From positions 43,669-107,668 of the forward strand of contig NZ_SSTC01000003.1 of assembly GCF_004801855.1 (NCBI RefSeq): DNA of 64,000 nucleotides, written 5' to 3'. Under the pieces are notes generated by a model. That model saw only the letters and a program-made list of their open reading frames with translations, had not been told where the DNA came from and did not search any database. Shown here piece by piece: positions 55,105 to 64,000 of the stretch; position 1 is the first letter of the stretch; each line of letters opens with the position of its first letter. A program made the position numbers and the translations under genes. This stretch comes from Pseudomonas sp. A-1. GTDB lineage: Bacteria; Pseudomonadota; Gammaproteobacteria; Pseudomonadales; Pseudomonadaceae.

Positions 55105-56544
55105 TCAGCCGCCGGTGCCGCCGACGGTGATCGCCTCGATCTTCAGAGTCGGCTGGCCGACGCCCACCGGCACCGACTGGCCGTCCTTGCCGCAGGTGCC
55201 GACGCCGCTGTCCAGCGCCAGGTCGTTGCCGACCATCGACACCCGGCTCATCGCCTCCGGACCGTTGCCGATCAGGGTCGCGCCCTTGACCGGTGCGGTG
55301 ATGCGGCCGTCCTCGATCAGGTAGGCCTCGCTGGTGGAGAACACGAACTTGCCGCTGGTGATGTCCACCTGGCCGCCGCCGAGGCTGGCGCAGTACAGGC
55401 CGCGCTTCACCGAACGGATGATCTCTTCCGGCTCGCTCTGTCCGGCCAGCATGTAGGTGTTGGTCATGCGCGGCATCGGCAGGTGCGCGTAGGATTCGCG
55501 CCGGCCGTTGCCGGTGGGCTTCACGCCCATCAGGCGGGCATTGAGCTTGTCCTGCATGTAGCCCTTGAGCACGCCGTTCTCGATCAGCGTGGTGCACTGG
55601 GTCGGCGTGCCCTCGTCGTCGAGGCTCAGCGAGCCGCGACGGCCCGCCAGGGTGCCGTCGTCGACGATGGTGCACAGGCTCGAGGCCACCGACTGGCCGA
55701 CCCGGCCGCTGTAGGCCGAACTGCCCTTGCGGTTGAAGTCGCCTTCCAGGCCGTGGCCGACCGCCTCGTGCAGCAGCACGCCGCTCCAGCCGTTGCCGAG
55801 CACCACCGGCAGGCTGCCGGCCGGCGCCGGGATCGCCTCGAGGTTGAGCAGCGCCTGGCGCACCGCCTCGCGGGCGTAGTCCATGGCGCGGTCGTGCTCG
55901 AGGAAGTAGCGGTAGTCGGTACGCCCGCCGCCGCCGTGGGCGCCGCGCTCGCGGCGGCCACCCTGCTCGACGATCACACTGACGTTGAAGCGCACCAGCG
56001 GGCGCACGTCGGCGCCCAGGCTGCCGTCGGTCGCCGCCACCAGCACCTGCTCCCAGGTGCCGGCCAGGCTGACGGTGACCCGCGAGATGCGCGGATCGAG
56101 GGCGCGGGTGGCCTGGTCGACGCGCTTGAGCAGCTCGACCTTCTCGGCGCGGCTGAGCACTTCCAGCGGGTTGTCGGCGCCGTACAGGCGCGGCGGCACC
56201 TGCACTGCCGGCGTGTGCACGCGGCCCTGCTGGCCGGCGCGGGCGATCGAGCGGGCGGCGCCGATGGCCTGGCGCAGGGCGTGCTCCTCGATGCTGTTGC
56301 TGTAGGCGAAACCGGTCTTCTCGCCGGACTGGGCGCGCACGCCGACGCCCTGGTCGAGGTGGAAGCTGCCTTCCTTGACGATGCCGTCCTCGAGCAGCCA
56401 TGACTCGGACACCTGGCTCTGGAAGTACAGGTCGGCGGCATCGATGCCGGGGCCGGCCAGCTCGCCGAGCAGCACCGGCAGGCGCTCGAGATCGAGGCCA
56501 CCGGGAGTCAGCAGCTGGGCGCTGACGGAGGACAGGGTGTTCAT
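55105..56544 (-). CDS. tldD: Metalloprotease TldD
   Basis: Zinc metalloprotease acting with PmbA on unstructured peptides. The 479-residue product has the catalytic motif HEAVGH (259-264) followed by [14 protein letters not shown] and further conserved blocks such as [17 protein letters not shown]. The ATG at 56542-56544 overlaps the nitrilase stop by four bases, so both are in one operon starting upstream of yhdP. Confidence 0.96.
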   Translation of the reverse strand: MNTLSSVSAQLLTPGGLDLERLPVLLGELAGPGIDAADLYFQSQVSESWLLEDGIVKEGSFHLDQGVGVRAQSGEKTGFAYSNSIEEHALRQAIGAARSIARAGQQGRVHTPAVQVPPRLYGADNPLEVLSRAEKVELLKRVDQATRALDPRISRVTVSLAGTWEQVLVAATDGSLGADVRPLVRFNVSVIVEQGGRRERGAHGGGGRTDYRYFLEHDRAMDYAREAVRQALLNLEAIPAPAGSLPVVLGNGWSGVLLHEAVGHGLEGDFNRKGSSAYSGRVGQSVASSLCTIVDDGTLAGRRGSLSLDDEGTPTQCTTLIENGVLKGYMQDKLNARLMGVKPTGNGRRESYAHLPMPRMTNTYMLAGQSEPEEIIRSVKRGLYCASLGGGQVDITSGKFVFSTSEAYLIEDGRITAPVKGATLIGNGPEAMSRVSMVGNDLALDSGVGTCGKDGQSVPVGVGQPTLKIEAITVGGTGG

Positions 56545-57395
56545 GGGGACTCCTTGGTCTTGGTTTGCAGCGCCCCGGGATGCAGGCGGCGATGGGCATG
56601 CACCGGCATGCGCCGGCGGATGGCCGCCTGCGCCGGGCGGTCGAGATCGGCCAGCAGCACCGCCTCGCCGCGCGGCTGGCGGGCCAGGGGCTCGCCCCAG
56701 GGATCGACGATCAGCGAATGGCCGAAGGTTTCCCGCGGCCCCGGGTGCAGGCCACCCTGGTTGGCAGCCAGCAGGTAGCACTGGGTTTCGATGGCCCGCG
56801 CGCGCACGAGGATCTCCCAGTGCGCCGCGCCGGTCACCGCGGTGAACGCCGAGGGCGCGCTGATCAGCTCGGCGCCGGCCGCGCGCAGGGCGCCGTACAG
56901 TTCGGGAAAGCGCAGGTCGTAGCACACGGTCAGGCCCAGGCGCCCCACCGGGGTGTCGGCCAGCACCAGGCGCTCGCCGTGGGCGAAGTCGTCGGACTCG
57001 CGGTAGCTGCCGCGGCTGTCGGCCACCTCGACGTCGAACAGGTGCAGCTTGTCGTAGCGCGCGGCGACCTGGCCGTCGCTGTCGATCAGCAGCGAGCAGG
57101 CGTGCGGCTTGCCGTCGCGCTGCCCTTCCGGCAGCAGCGGCAGGGTGCCGGCCACCAGCCACAGGCCCAGCTCGCGGGCGCAGGCCGCGAGCCAGGGCAG
57201 CAGCGGCCCCTCGCCGGCGGCCTCGGCGCGGCCGAGTTCGGCCAGATCGCGCCGGCCCATGGCGGCGAAGTTCTCCGGCAGCACGGCCAGCCGCGCCCCC
57301 TCCTGCGCCGCCTGCTCGAGCAGCACCCGGGCGCGCGCCAGATTGCTCGCCACGTCGGCCTGACTGACCATCTGGATGACTGCCACCCGGCCCAT
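56541..57395 (-). CDS. Carbon-nitrogen hydrolase (nitrilase family, Nit-like)
   Basis: Amidase of the nitrilase superfamily resembling Nit1/Nit2, which act on deaminated glutathione or omega-amides. From the ATG at 57393-57395 (AGGAGACG upstream) the 284-residue product has the Glu41-Lys116-Cys158 triad ([21 protein letters not shown]). The true substrate cannot be told from sequence. It lies between yhdP and tldD, all on the minus strand with small gaps, as in many gammaproteobacteria. Confidence 0.93.
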   Translation of the reverse strand: MGRVAVIQMVSQADVASNLARARVLLEQAAQEGARLAVLPENFAAMGRRDLAELGRAEAAGEGPLLPWLAACARELGLWLVAGTLPLLPEGQRDGKPHACSLLIDSDGQVAARYDKLHLFDVEVADSRGSYRESDDFAHGERLVLADTPVGRLGLTVCYDLRFPELYGALRAAGAELISAPSAFTAVTGAAHWEILVRARAIETQCYLLAANQGGLHPGPRETFGHSLIVDPWGEPLARQPRGEAVLLADLDRPAQAAIRRRMPVHAHRRLHPGALQTKTKESP

Positions 57396-57441
57396 GCTCG
57401 TCTCCTGCTGCCTCATGATTTCATCCTAACCCGGATTCGCC

Positions 57442-60400
57442 TCAACGTGCGTCCCTCGCCGGCCTGCCGAACAGGCTGATCTGCGGGTCCTGCCAGGGGC
57501 CGTCGACCCGGTAGTCGACGCTGGCCACCCGGGATAGGCGGTCGCCGACCAGCTGGTCGACGATGAACAGCGCGCCGGCCACCGGCGCCGCGCCAGCCAG
57601 CAGCGCGGCCAGCGGCAGGTTGTTGGACAGCGGCAGGGTCACCCGCAACTTGGCAGCGATGCGGTCCTGGGCCATGTCCAGCTGGCCGTCCAGCTCCAGG
57701 CGGGTCGACGGCCCGTCGAGCACCAGCGGCTCGCGGGTCAGCAGCACGCCGTCGCTGCCCGCCAGACTCCCCCCGATGCGATCGTAGGCCAGCCCGCGGC
57801 CGAGCAGGTCGGAGAAGTCCAGGCGCAGGCGCCGGCCGAGGGCGTTGAAGTTGAGCAGACCGAACACCCGCAGCGCCGCGGCACCGCCCTCCACCTCGAG
57901 CAACTGGCCCTGGCGCGCCTGCGCCGCCAGGCTGCCGCTGAAGTGCCTGAGCCCGGCCATGGCCGGCGAGCCCGGCCAACTGCCGTCGATGTCGACCTGG
58001 AAGTCGCGACTGGTGATGCTCGGCGCATACCCCCAGGCCAGCAGCACGTCGCTCAGGTCGCCGCCGCTCAGACAACCGCGATACGCGGTGCGGCTGGCCA
58101 TGCCCGTGCCCTGCCAGTCGAGGCTGCCGTCCAGGCGCAGGCCCTTGAGATCGAGGTCGAGCTGGTCGAAGCGCGCGCCGCTGCCGCTCGGGCGGCTGCG
58201 GAAATGCCAGCGGCCGAGGCGCTCCTCACCGAGGTAGAGGGCCTGGATGCTCACGTCCATCGCCGGCAGGCTGCGCGGGTCGAGCGCGACCAGCGGGTCG
58301 CTGGCGGCGATACCGGCCGCCTCGCGCCTGGCCCTCTCCACCGCCGACTCGCGCGCCGGCAGGCGCAGGCGCTGCAGCTCGATGCGCAGCGGCGCGCTGG
58401 CGGCCGGCGGAATCACCACCTCGCCGAGCAGCTGCGGATTCTCCAGACGCAGACGCCAGTTGCGTCCGCCGCGCCGCAGGCCGACCCTGAGCAGCTCGAG
58501 GCTCAGGCTGCCGGCCGTGAAGCGCGCCAGTTCCAGCTCGGCCGACTGCAGCAGCTCGCCCGCCGGCCCGCCGCCCCGGCGCGCCTGCAGCGCCTGCCAG
58601 GCCGGCCAGTCGAATTCGCTCAGCCGGCCGCGGACGTGCAGGCCCAGCTCGCGGGGGATCTGCGCGGCCTCGCCGCCCAGACGCAGCTCGCCACGCCCAC
58701 CGGCCAGCCGGCCGGGCGGCGCGACCAGGGCGAGGCTGGCCAGTCCCGCGTAGCTCAGCTCGTAGCGGCGCTCGGCGCCGCCCAGGGTCATGCTCCAGCT
58801 GGCGCTGCGCGTCTCCTCGGCCGGCTTGCCCAGCGGCGCCGGCAGATCGATGCGGGTGCCGCGCAGGTCGGAGCTGACCCGCAACTGGCTGGCTTCGCCG
58901 AAATCGAGATCCAGCCACAGCCGATAGGGCAGCTCGCCACTGGCGGGAACCTCCGCCGGCGCAGCGCCCAGCCAACTGGCCAGACGCTCGACGGCGATGC
59001 TGCTGCGCACGTCCAGCCGTGACAGCGGCTTGCCGGGCTGGCCGCGCGCCTCGATCGCCGCCCGCAGCGGGCGGTCGAAGGCGCGGCCGCGGATATCCGC
59101 CGCGCTCAGGCCGCGGGCCGTGTCGTAGCGGAAGCTGCCGCGAAGCTGCTGCAGCTCCAGCGCCGGCTGCGGCAGCTGCAGGCGCGCATTCTCGGTGGCG
59201 AAGTCGACCACCGCACGCAGGGCGCCGGCCTGGCGCGCCAGCGGGATGTCCAGCTGCAGGCGGCCGTCCAGCGGGCCCTCGCCCTGCCAGCCGGCGAAGG
59301 TCTGCCGCTCGCCCAGCGGGGTGTCCTGGAGGATCTTCAGGCCATCGCCGAGGCTGGCGTGCACCTGGCCGTCGACCGTCAGGCGCGGCCCGCGCCGGCT
59401 GCCCAGCTTCACCTGCGCCTGCACGTCGCGCAGCCGACTGTCGAGCACCCGCGCGGTCGGTGCACGCACGCGCACGCCGCTGTCCTCGACGAACACCTCG
59501 CCGTCGAGCTGGCGCAGCGGCGGCCAGGCGGGCTGGTAGGCCAGCTCGGCATCGCGCACCTGGAAGTACAGACCCAGCGCGCGCGCCTGCGGCGAGGCGC
59601 CCTTGTTCAGCGAGCCCTGGTAGACGAACAGCCCCTGCTCGATCGCCCCGCCCTTGATCGCCGTCTGCAGCCACTCGGCCAGCGGCGCACTCAGGCCCGG
59701 CGAGCGGGTCGGCAGGTAGCGCCCGGTGTAGCGCGCATCGCCCTGGCGCAGACCGACCTGCAGGTCCATGTAGTCCTCGGCGGCCGGGTCGCGGCGCAGA
59801 CGGATCAGCATGTTGCCGGCCAGCTCGCCCTCCTCGCCCGACAGGCGCATCAGCGCGCTGGACAGGGTGAAGGCCTCGGCATCCAGGCGCCACTCCAGCC
59901 GCGCCCGGGCTCGCCGGTAGCGCCAGGGCTCGGGGAACAGGGTGTCGAGGTGCAGCATGAAGTCGTTGGCGTCCAGGCGCAGCTCGCCCCCGGCGAGACT
60001 GCCACTGAGGCTGCCGCTGACGTTTTCCAGCGCCGGCACGCCATGCCAGGCGCTGACACCGACCCGGTCCAGGCGCAGGTCGTACTCGACCTCCGGCAGA
60101 CCCTCGCCCCGCGGGCGAACTTCGGCGCGCAGGTCGCGCAGCCGGCCGTGCGGCGCCAGACTGGCGAGGATCTCCACCGCCTTGTCCGGCAGCGGCGCCA
60201 GGCCGCGGACCAGGCTGGCCAGCGGCGCGAGGTTGAGCCGCTCGGCCTGCAGCAGCCAGGTATCGTCCGCCGCGAGACGACGCAGCTGCAGCTGGCCGGG
60301 ATTGAGCCGCTCGCCGGCGAAACTGCCGGCCAGCTCCTCGACCAGCAGGCGCCAGCCCTGCGCCTCGCGCGCGAAGTGGGCGGTCAGCGCCAGGTCGCGG

Positions 60401-61278
60401 AATTCGGCCAGGCTGCGCTGCGCAGGCCGCACGTCGAGCTGCGGGGCATGCAAGCGCAGCGCGGCGCGCTGGGCCTGGCCGGCGGCCCAGTCCAGCCACA
60501 GCTCGCCGCCGAGCTGCAGGCGCGGCAGCTGCCAGCCGGCGGGCAGGCGCTCGGCCAGCCAGGGCGCCCAGTCGCTCTGCGGCAGGCTGAGGTAGAGCTG
60601 CGCGGAGGCCGCGCGCCAGTCCTCGGCGCGCAGGCGGCTGTGCAGTCGCCAGCTCAGCGGCTGGCCGTCGGGCAGCAGCAGGCGGCCGTCGAGCCGCTGG
60701 GCGCTGCCCCGGTTCTCGAGAGTGAAGCCGAGGTAGTTGAGGGCGAGCACCCCGCCGCGGCGGGTCTCGATGCTCAGCCGGCTGTCGAGCAGGCGCACCT
60801 CGCCCGGCGCCAGCAGCAGGGCGAGGATCTTCGCCGGATCGAGCGGCGGCGCCGCCGGATCGAGCGGGCGCAGCCCCTTGAGCCGCCAGCGGCCGTCGGC
60901 CTGCTCCTGCAGGCCGAGCTGCAGCCCCTCCAGCTCCAGGCGGGCGATGCGCAGGCTGCGCGTGCGCAGGCTGGCCAGCACGTCCGGCACCACGCGCAGC
61001 TGGTCGAGGTGCAGCGCCTCGCCGTCCAGTTGCAGCTGCAGGTCGCGCAGCACCAGCAGCGGCGCCAGTCCCTGCCAGCGGCCCTCGAGGGCGCCGACGT
61101 GCAGCGGCTGGCCGAGCGCGGCGCCGGCCCGGCGCTCCAGCTCGCCGCGGTATTCGGCCACCAGCGGCACCAGCGCGCGGCCGAGGCTGACGTAGAGCGC
61201 GGTCAGCAGCAGCGCCAGCGCCACGCCGACGAACAGGGCGTCGAGCAGCCGGGCCAGCCAGCGGCCGCCGACGGACAT
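57442..61278 (-). CDS. yhdP: YhdP-family AsmA-like phospholipid transport protein
   Basis: Very large inner-membrane-anchored protein of the AsmA/VPS13-like group thought to carry phospholipids to the outer membrane. The 1278-residue product has one N-terminal helix (about 10-30), then a long repeat-rich beta periplasmic region and a conserved C-terminal DUF3971/AsmA-type part (VDYRVDGPWQDPQISLFGRPAR). No stop or frameshift interrupts it. It is followed by the nitrilase and tldD genes and preceded by rng, 14 bases away. Confidence 0.93.
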   Translation of the reverse strand: MSVGGRWLARLLDALFVGVALALLLTALYVSLGRALVPLVAEYRGELERRAGAALGQPLHVGALEGRWQGLAPLLVLRDLQLQLDGEALHLDQLRVVPDVLASLRTRSLRIARLELEGLQLGLQEQADGRWRLKGLRPLDPAAPPLDPAKILALLLAPGEVRLLDSRLSIETRRGGVLALNYLGFTLENRGSAQRLDGRLLLPDGQPLSWRLHSRLRAEDWRAASAQLYLSLPQSDWAPWLAERLPAGWQLPRLQLGGELWLDWAAGQAQRAALRLHAPQLDVRPAQRSLAEFRDLALTAHFAREAQGWRLLVEELAGSFAGERLNPGQLQLRRLAADDTWLLQAERLNLAPLASLVRGLAPLPDKAVEILASLAPHGRLRDLRAEVRPRGEGLPEVEYDLRLDRVGVSAWHGVPALENVSGSLSGSLAGGELRLDANDFMLHLDTLFPEPWRYRRARARLEWRLDAEAFTLSSALMRLSGEEGELAGNMLIRLRRDPAAEDYMDLQVGLRQGDARYTGRYLPTRSPGLSAPLAEWLQTAIKGGAIEQGLFVYQGSLNKGASPQARALGLYFQVRDAELAYQPAWPPLRQLDGEVFVEDSGVRVRAPTARVLDSRLRDVQAQVKLGSRRGPRLTVDGQVHASLGDGLKILQDTPLGERQTFAGWQGEGPLDGRLQLDIPLARQAGALRAVVDFATENARLQLPQPALELQQLRGSFRYDTARGLSAADIRGRAFDRPLRAAIEARGQPGKPLSRLDVRSSIAVERLASWLGAAPAEVPASGELPYRLWLDLDFGEASQLRVSSDLRGTRIDLPAPLGKPAEETRSASWSMTLGGAERRYELSYAGLASLALVAPPGRLAGGRGELRLGGEAAQIPRELGLHVRGRLSEFDWPAWQALQARRGGGPAGELLQSAELELARFTAGSLSLELLRVGLRRGGRNWRLRLENPQLLGEVVIPPAASAPLRIELQRLRLPARESAVERARREAAGIAASDPLVALDPRSLPAMDVSIQALYLGEERLGRWHFRSRPSGSGARFDQLDLDLKGLRLDGSLDWQGTGMASRTAYRGCLSGGDLSDVLLAWGYAPSITSRDFQVDIDGSWPGSPAMAGLRHFSGSLAAQARQGQLLEVEGGAAALRVFGLLNFNALGRRLRLDFSDLLGRGLAYDRIGGSLAGSDGVLLTREPLVLDGPSTRLELDGQLDMAQDRIAAKLRVTLPLSNNLPLAALLAGAAPVAGALFIVDQLVGDRLSRVASVDYRVDGPWQDPQISLFGRPARDAR

Positions 61279-61292
61279 GTCAGGTGTTCCCC

Positions 61293-62750
61293 TCAGAGCA
61301 GCACCACATCGAACTGCTCCTGGGAATACTCGCTTTCCACCTGGAAGCGGATCGGCCGGCCGATGAAGGCCTCCAGATCGGCGACGTTACCCGACTCCTC
61401 GTCGAGCAGGCGGCCCACCACCTTGTCGTTGGCCAGCACCAGGTAGCCTTCGGCCTGGTAGGCGCGCGCCTCGCGCAGGATCTCGCGGAAGATCTCGTAG
61501 CACACGGTCTCCGCGGTCTTCAGCTGGCCGCGTCCCTGGCAGCTCGGGCAGGGCTCGCAGAGCACCTGCTGCAGGCTCTCGCGGGTGCGCTTGCGGGTCA
61601 TCTGCACCAGGCCCAGCTCGGTGATGCCGATGATGTTGGTCTTGGCATGGTCGCGCTCGAGCATCTTCTCCAGGGTGCGCAGCACCTGGCGGCGGTGCTC
61701 CTCGTCTTCCATGTCGATGAAGTCGATGATGATGATCCCGCCGAGGTTGCGCAGGCGCAGCTGGCGGGCGATGGCGGTGGCCGCCTCGAGGTTGGTCTTG
61801 AAGATGGTTTCCTCGAGGTTGCGATGGCCGACGAAGGCGCCGGTGTTGACGTCGATGGTGGTCATCGCCTCGGCCGGGTCGATGATCAGGTAGCCGCCGG
61901 ACTTGAGCAGCACCTTGCGCTCCAGCGCCTTCTGGATCTCGTCCTCGACGCCGTACAGGTCGAAGATCGGCCGCTCGCCGGGATAGTGCTCGAGGCGGTC
62001 GGCCACCTCCGGCATCAGCTCGCCGACGAACAGGCCGACCTTCTGGAAGGTCTCCCGCGAGTCGATGCGGATCTTCTCGGTGCGCGGGCTGACCAGATCG
62101 CGCAGGGTGCGCAGGGCCAGCGACAGGTCCTCGTAGATCACCGAGGGCGCGCCGGCGCTCTGCATCTGGCTGGAAATCTGCTCCCACAGGCGGCGCAGGT
62201 AGCGGATGTCGGCGAGGATCTCGTCGTAGCCGGCGCCCTCGGCGGCGGTGCGCAGGATGAAACCACCCTGTTCCTCGATACCCTCGGCGGCCACGCAGCT
62301 GGCCACCACCTGCTTGAGCCGCTCACGCTCGGCCTCGCCCTCGATCTTCAGCGAGATGCCGACGTGGCTGGTGCGCGGCATGTACACCAGGTAGCGCGAG
62401 GGGATCGACAGCTGGGTGGTCAGCCGCGCGCCCTTGGTGCCGATCGGGTCCTTGGTCACCTGCACCACCAGGCTCTGCCCCTCGTGGACCAGGGCGCTGA
62501 TGCTCTCCACCGCATGGCCCTCGCGGCTGGAGATTTCCGAGGCGTGGATGAAGGCGGCGCGCTCCAGGCCGATGTCGACGAAGGCCGCCTGCATGCCCGG
62601 CAGCACGCGCACCACCTTGCCCTTGTAGATGTTGCCGACGATGCCGCGGCGCTGGGTGCGCTCGACGTGCACTTCCTGCAGCACACCGTTTTCCACCACC
62701 GCCACGCGGGACTCCATCGGGGTGATGTTGATCAGGATCTCTTCGCTCAT
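61293..62750 (-). CDS. rng: Ribonuclease G
   Basis: Endoribonuclease of the RNase E/G family, which matures the 16S rRNA 5' end. From the ATG at 62748-62750 the 485-residue product begins SEEILINITPMESRVAVVE and has an S1 domain (about 35-115), the active-site DFIDMED (343-349) and the CEPCPSC zinc-link (398-404). RNase G rather than RNase E because it lacks the long C-terminal scaffold. It lies between maf and yhdP in the usual mreBCD-maf-rng-yhdP-tldD order. Confidence 0.97.
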   Translation of the reverse strand: MSEEILINITPMESRVAVVENGVLQEVHVERTQRRGIVGNIYKGKVVRVLPGMQAAFVDIGLERAAFIHASEISSREGHAVESISALVHEGQSLVVQVTKDPIGTKGARLTTQLSIPSRYLVYMPRTSHVGISLKIEGEAERERLKQVVASCVAAEGIEEQGGFILRTAAEGAGYDEILADIRYLRRLWEQISSQMQSAGAPSVIYEDLSLALRTLRDLVSPRTEKIRIDSRETFQKVGLFVGELMPEVADRLEHYPGERPIFDLYGVEDEIQKALERKVLLKSGGYLIIDPAEAMTTIDVNTGAFVGHRNLEETIFKTNLEAATAIARQLRLRNLGGIIIIDFIDMEDEEHRRQVLRTLEKMLERDHAKTNIIGITELGLVQMTRKRTRESLQQVLCEPCPSCQGRGQLKTAETVCYEIFREILREARAYQAEGYLVLANDKVVGRLLDEESGNVADLEAFIGRPIRFQVESEYSQEQFDVVLL

Positions 62751-62793
62751 GTAGTTGTCGTTCTCGTGGCGGGAAAGGGGAGCGGTCGGCGGC

Positions 62794-63384
62794 TCACGCG
62801 TCGGCGGCGGACTGCCAGCAGGCGATGCCGAACTCGGCGAGCAGCGCCGCGCTCTCGGCCAGCGGCAGGCCGACCACGGCCGAATAGCTGCCCTCCAGGC
62901 GCTCGACGAAGATCGCCGCCAGGCCCTGGATCGCGTAGCCGCCGGCCTTGTCCTGCGGCTCGCCGGTATTCCAGTATGCATCGCCTTCGCCGGCGGTGAT
63001 TGGGCGAAAGTGCACACGGCTGCTCACCACCCGGGCCAGGCAGCGGGTCGCGTCGGCCACCGCCACGGCGGTGAGCACCTCGTGGCTGCGCCCGGACAGC
63101 GCGGCGAGCATGGCCAGGGCGTCGGCGCGGTCCGCCGGCTTGCCGAGGATGCGTCCGTCGAGCACCACCGCGGTATCGGCGCCCAGCACGCAGCCCTGGC
63201 CGTCCAGCGCGGCCAGGCCGGCGGCGGCCTTGGCCCGCGCCAGGCGCTCGACATAGGCGGTCGGCGCTTCGCCGGGCAGCACGCTTTCGTCGACGGGCGC
63301 GTCGACGCGGCGGTGGGGAACGCCGATCTGCAGCAGCAGTTCGCGGCGGCGCGGCGAGGCGGAAGCGAGATGGAGCTGGCTCAC
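62794..63384 (-). CDS. Maf-family nucleotide pyrophosphatase (GTG start)
   Basis: House-cleaning nucleotide pyrophosphatase of the Maf/YhdE group, acting on dTTP, UTP and modified forms. The 196-residue product begins at a GTG encoding [20 protein letters not shown], the Maf signature, and has the catalytic Asp70 in [11 protein letters not shown]. It lies between mreD and rng, as in E. coli (yhdE). Confidence 0.94.
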   Translation of the reverse strand: MSQLHLASASPRRRELLLQIGVPHRRVDAPVDESVLPGEAPTAYVERLARAKAAAGLAALDGQGCVLGADTAVVLDGRILGKPADRADALAMLAALSGRSHEVLTAVAVADATRCLARVVSSRVHFRPITAGEGDAYWNTGEPQDKAGGYAIQGLAAIFVERLEGSYSAVVGLPLAESAALLAEFGIACWQSAADA

Positions 63385-63429
63385 GTGCGAAATCCTCCGG
63401 GAGCGTGGCGGATGGGCGCCCGGCCGGCC

Positions 63430-63921
63430 TCAGTGGATGTGCAGACGCACGCTGAACCAGCGCATGACGGTGAACACCCAGGGCCAGAGCAGCGCGCTGA
63501 CCAGCGCGGGAAACAGGAACAGCAGGGTCGGCGGCCGGTTGCCGGTCAGGGTGTTGAGCCACAACTGGACCAGCTGGACCAGGCCGAACACCACCAGCAG
63601 CACCAGGCTCTGCTGCCAGACCGGGAACATGCGCAGGCGCTGGTGCAGCGACATCAGCATGAACACGATCAGCGCCAGCACCAGGGCATTCTGCCCCAAG
63701 GGCGTGCCATAGAGCACGTCGGCGGCCAGGCCGAGCAGCCACAGGCGGGTCATGCCGATGCGCTGCGGCGCCGCCAGCGACCAGTAGGCCACCAGCAGGC
63801 CGATCCACAGCGGCCGGCCGACCTGCATGAACTCGGGCATCGGCGCCACGCTGAGCAGCAGGCCGAGCAGCAGGGTGAACCAGACGAACCAGCCGTTGCG
63901 CGAACGGGCGACCACCACCAT
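63430..63921 (-). CDS. mreD: Rod shape-determining protein MreD
   Basis: Integral membrane protein of the elongasome. The 163-residue product is very hydrophobic with about five membrane helices and the characteristic GLAADVLYGTPLGQNALVLALI stretch. Its ATG at 63919-63921 shares one base with the mreC stop. It continues the mreBCD order on the minus strand. Confidence 0.94.
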   Translation of the reverse strand: MVVVARSRNGWFVWFTLLLGLLLSVAPMPEFMQVGRPLWIGLLVAYWSLAAPQRIGMTRLWLLGLAADVLYGTPLGQNALVLALIVFMLMSLHQRLRMFPVWQQSLVLLVVFGLVQLVQLWLNTLTGNRPPTLLFLFPALVSALLWPWVFTVMRWFSVRLHIH

Positions 63922-64000
63922 CAGCGGGCTCCTCCAGCGGGGGCCGCCGGGGCGGCCGGGGGCACCGAAGCGGCGCGGGGCGGGCTGGCCGGCGCCGGCG
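63921..64000 (-). CDS. mreC: C-terminal end of MreC (partial, rest beyond window)
   Basis: The last 25 codons before a TGA at 63923-63921 are open and encode only a Pro/Ala-rich tail (PAPASPPRAASVPPAAPAAP...), with no stop or start visible. Such low-complexity tails close MreC in pseudomonads. The call rests on location directly before mreD and the tail type, not on conserved domain sequence. Confidence 0.7.
   Translation of the reverse strand, partial: PAPASPPRAASVPPAAPAAPAGGAR

Noticed and set aside
59359..61446. Plus-strand open frame of 695 codons opposite yhdP
   Set aside because: Shadow frame; rich in Gln, Arg, Ala and Leu in the repeat pattern expected from antisense of yhdP.

Overview
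This window is chromosomal DNA from a high-GC gammaproteobacterium of the genus Pseudomonas in the broad sense (Pseudomonadaceae, possibly near the stutzeri/mendocina/Azotobacter side). The evidence is the protein sequences, the Pseudomonas-type gene order (dcw cluster - rnpB - rsmI - lpoA - petABC - rpsI/rplM - zapE - trpS - cysD/cysNC - algW - hisCDG - murA - mla - kds/lpt - rpoN - npr - pmbA/tldD - yhdP - rng - maf - mre), and the MraZ, SspB and TrpS variants. By memory it runs almost collinear with the PA4409-PA4480 stretch of P. aeruginosa PAO1; no search was run. Almost everything is core genome. I see no prophage, insertion sequence, integron, CRISPR array, tRNA or rRNA, and no clearly new multi-gene system.

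Layout. Positions 1-14143 (minus strand) hold the division and cell-wall (dcw) operon from mraZ to the 5' part of ftsQ, tightly packed and driven by a strong promoter with three MraZ boxes. The RNase P RNA gene (14465-14811) and rsmI follow on the same strand. A divergent block on the plus strand (15828-19153) encodes LpoA, a YraN-type nuclease-fold protein, a DiaA/GmhA-type SIS protein and the BON lipoprotein DolP. Then come the sspA-sspB stringent starvation genes, the cytochrome bc1 operon petABC and the rplM-rpsI ribosomal pair, all on the minus strand.

Positions 24252-28623 are the most accessory-looking part: an M48 lipoprotein protease, a SRAP-domain protein with altered active-site residues, a DUF2007/CPXCG pair, a large acyltransferase, an unknown small membrane protein and a YajG lipoprotein. 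From 28725 to 42551 lie zapE, trpS, an alpha/beta hydrolase, zapG, cysD-cysNC, a Nif3-like gene, algW, hisC-hisD-hisG, murA and ibaG. Next are the Mla phospholipid-transport operon (minus) and, divergently, kdsD-kdsC-lptC-lptA-lptB-rpoN-hpf-ptsN-rapZ-npr (plus), which joins LPS synthesis and transport to the nitrogen-PTS/sigma-54 module. The right end has pmbA, darP, tldD, a nitrilase-family gene, yhdP, rng, maf, mreD and the last codons of mreC.

The window is dominated by envelope biogenesis: peptidoglycan precursors (mur), septation (fts), shape (mre), LPS (kds/lpt), outer-membrane lipid asymmetry (mla), and the AlgW and LpoA/DolP envelope factors. The most notable non-coding signals are a family of intergenic hairpin repeats with GTAGGGTG/GGTGGAA arms (38765-38838, 52842-52892, 52963-53012, 55029-55094), one of them inside the his operon and two forming an inverted 29-bp pair around pmbA-darP.
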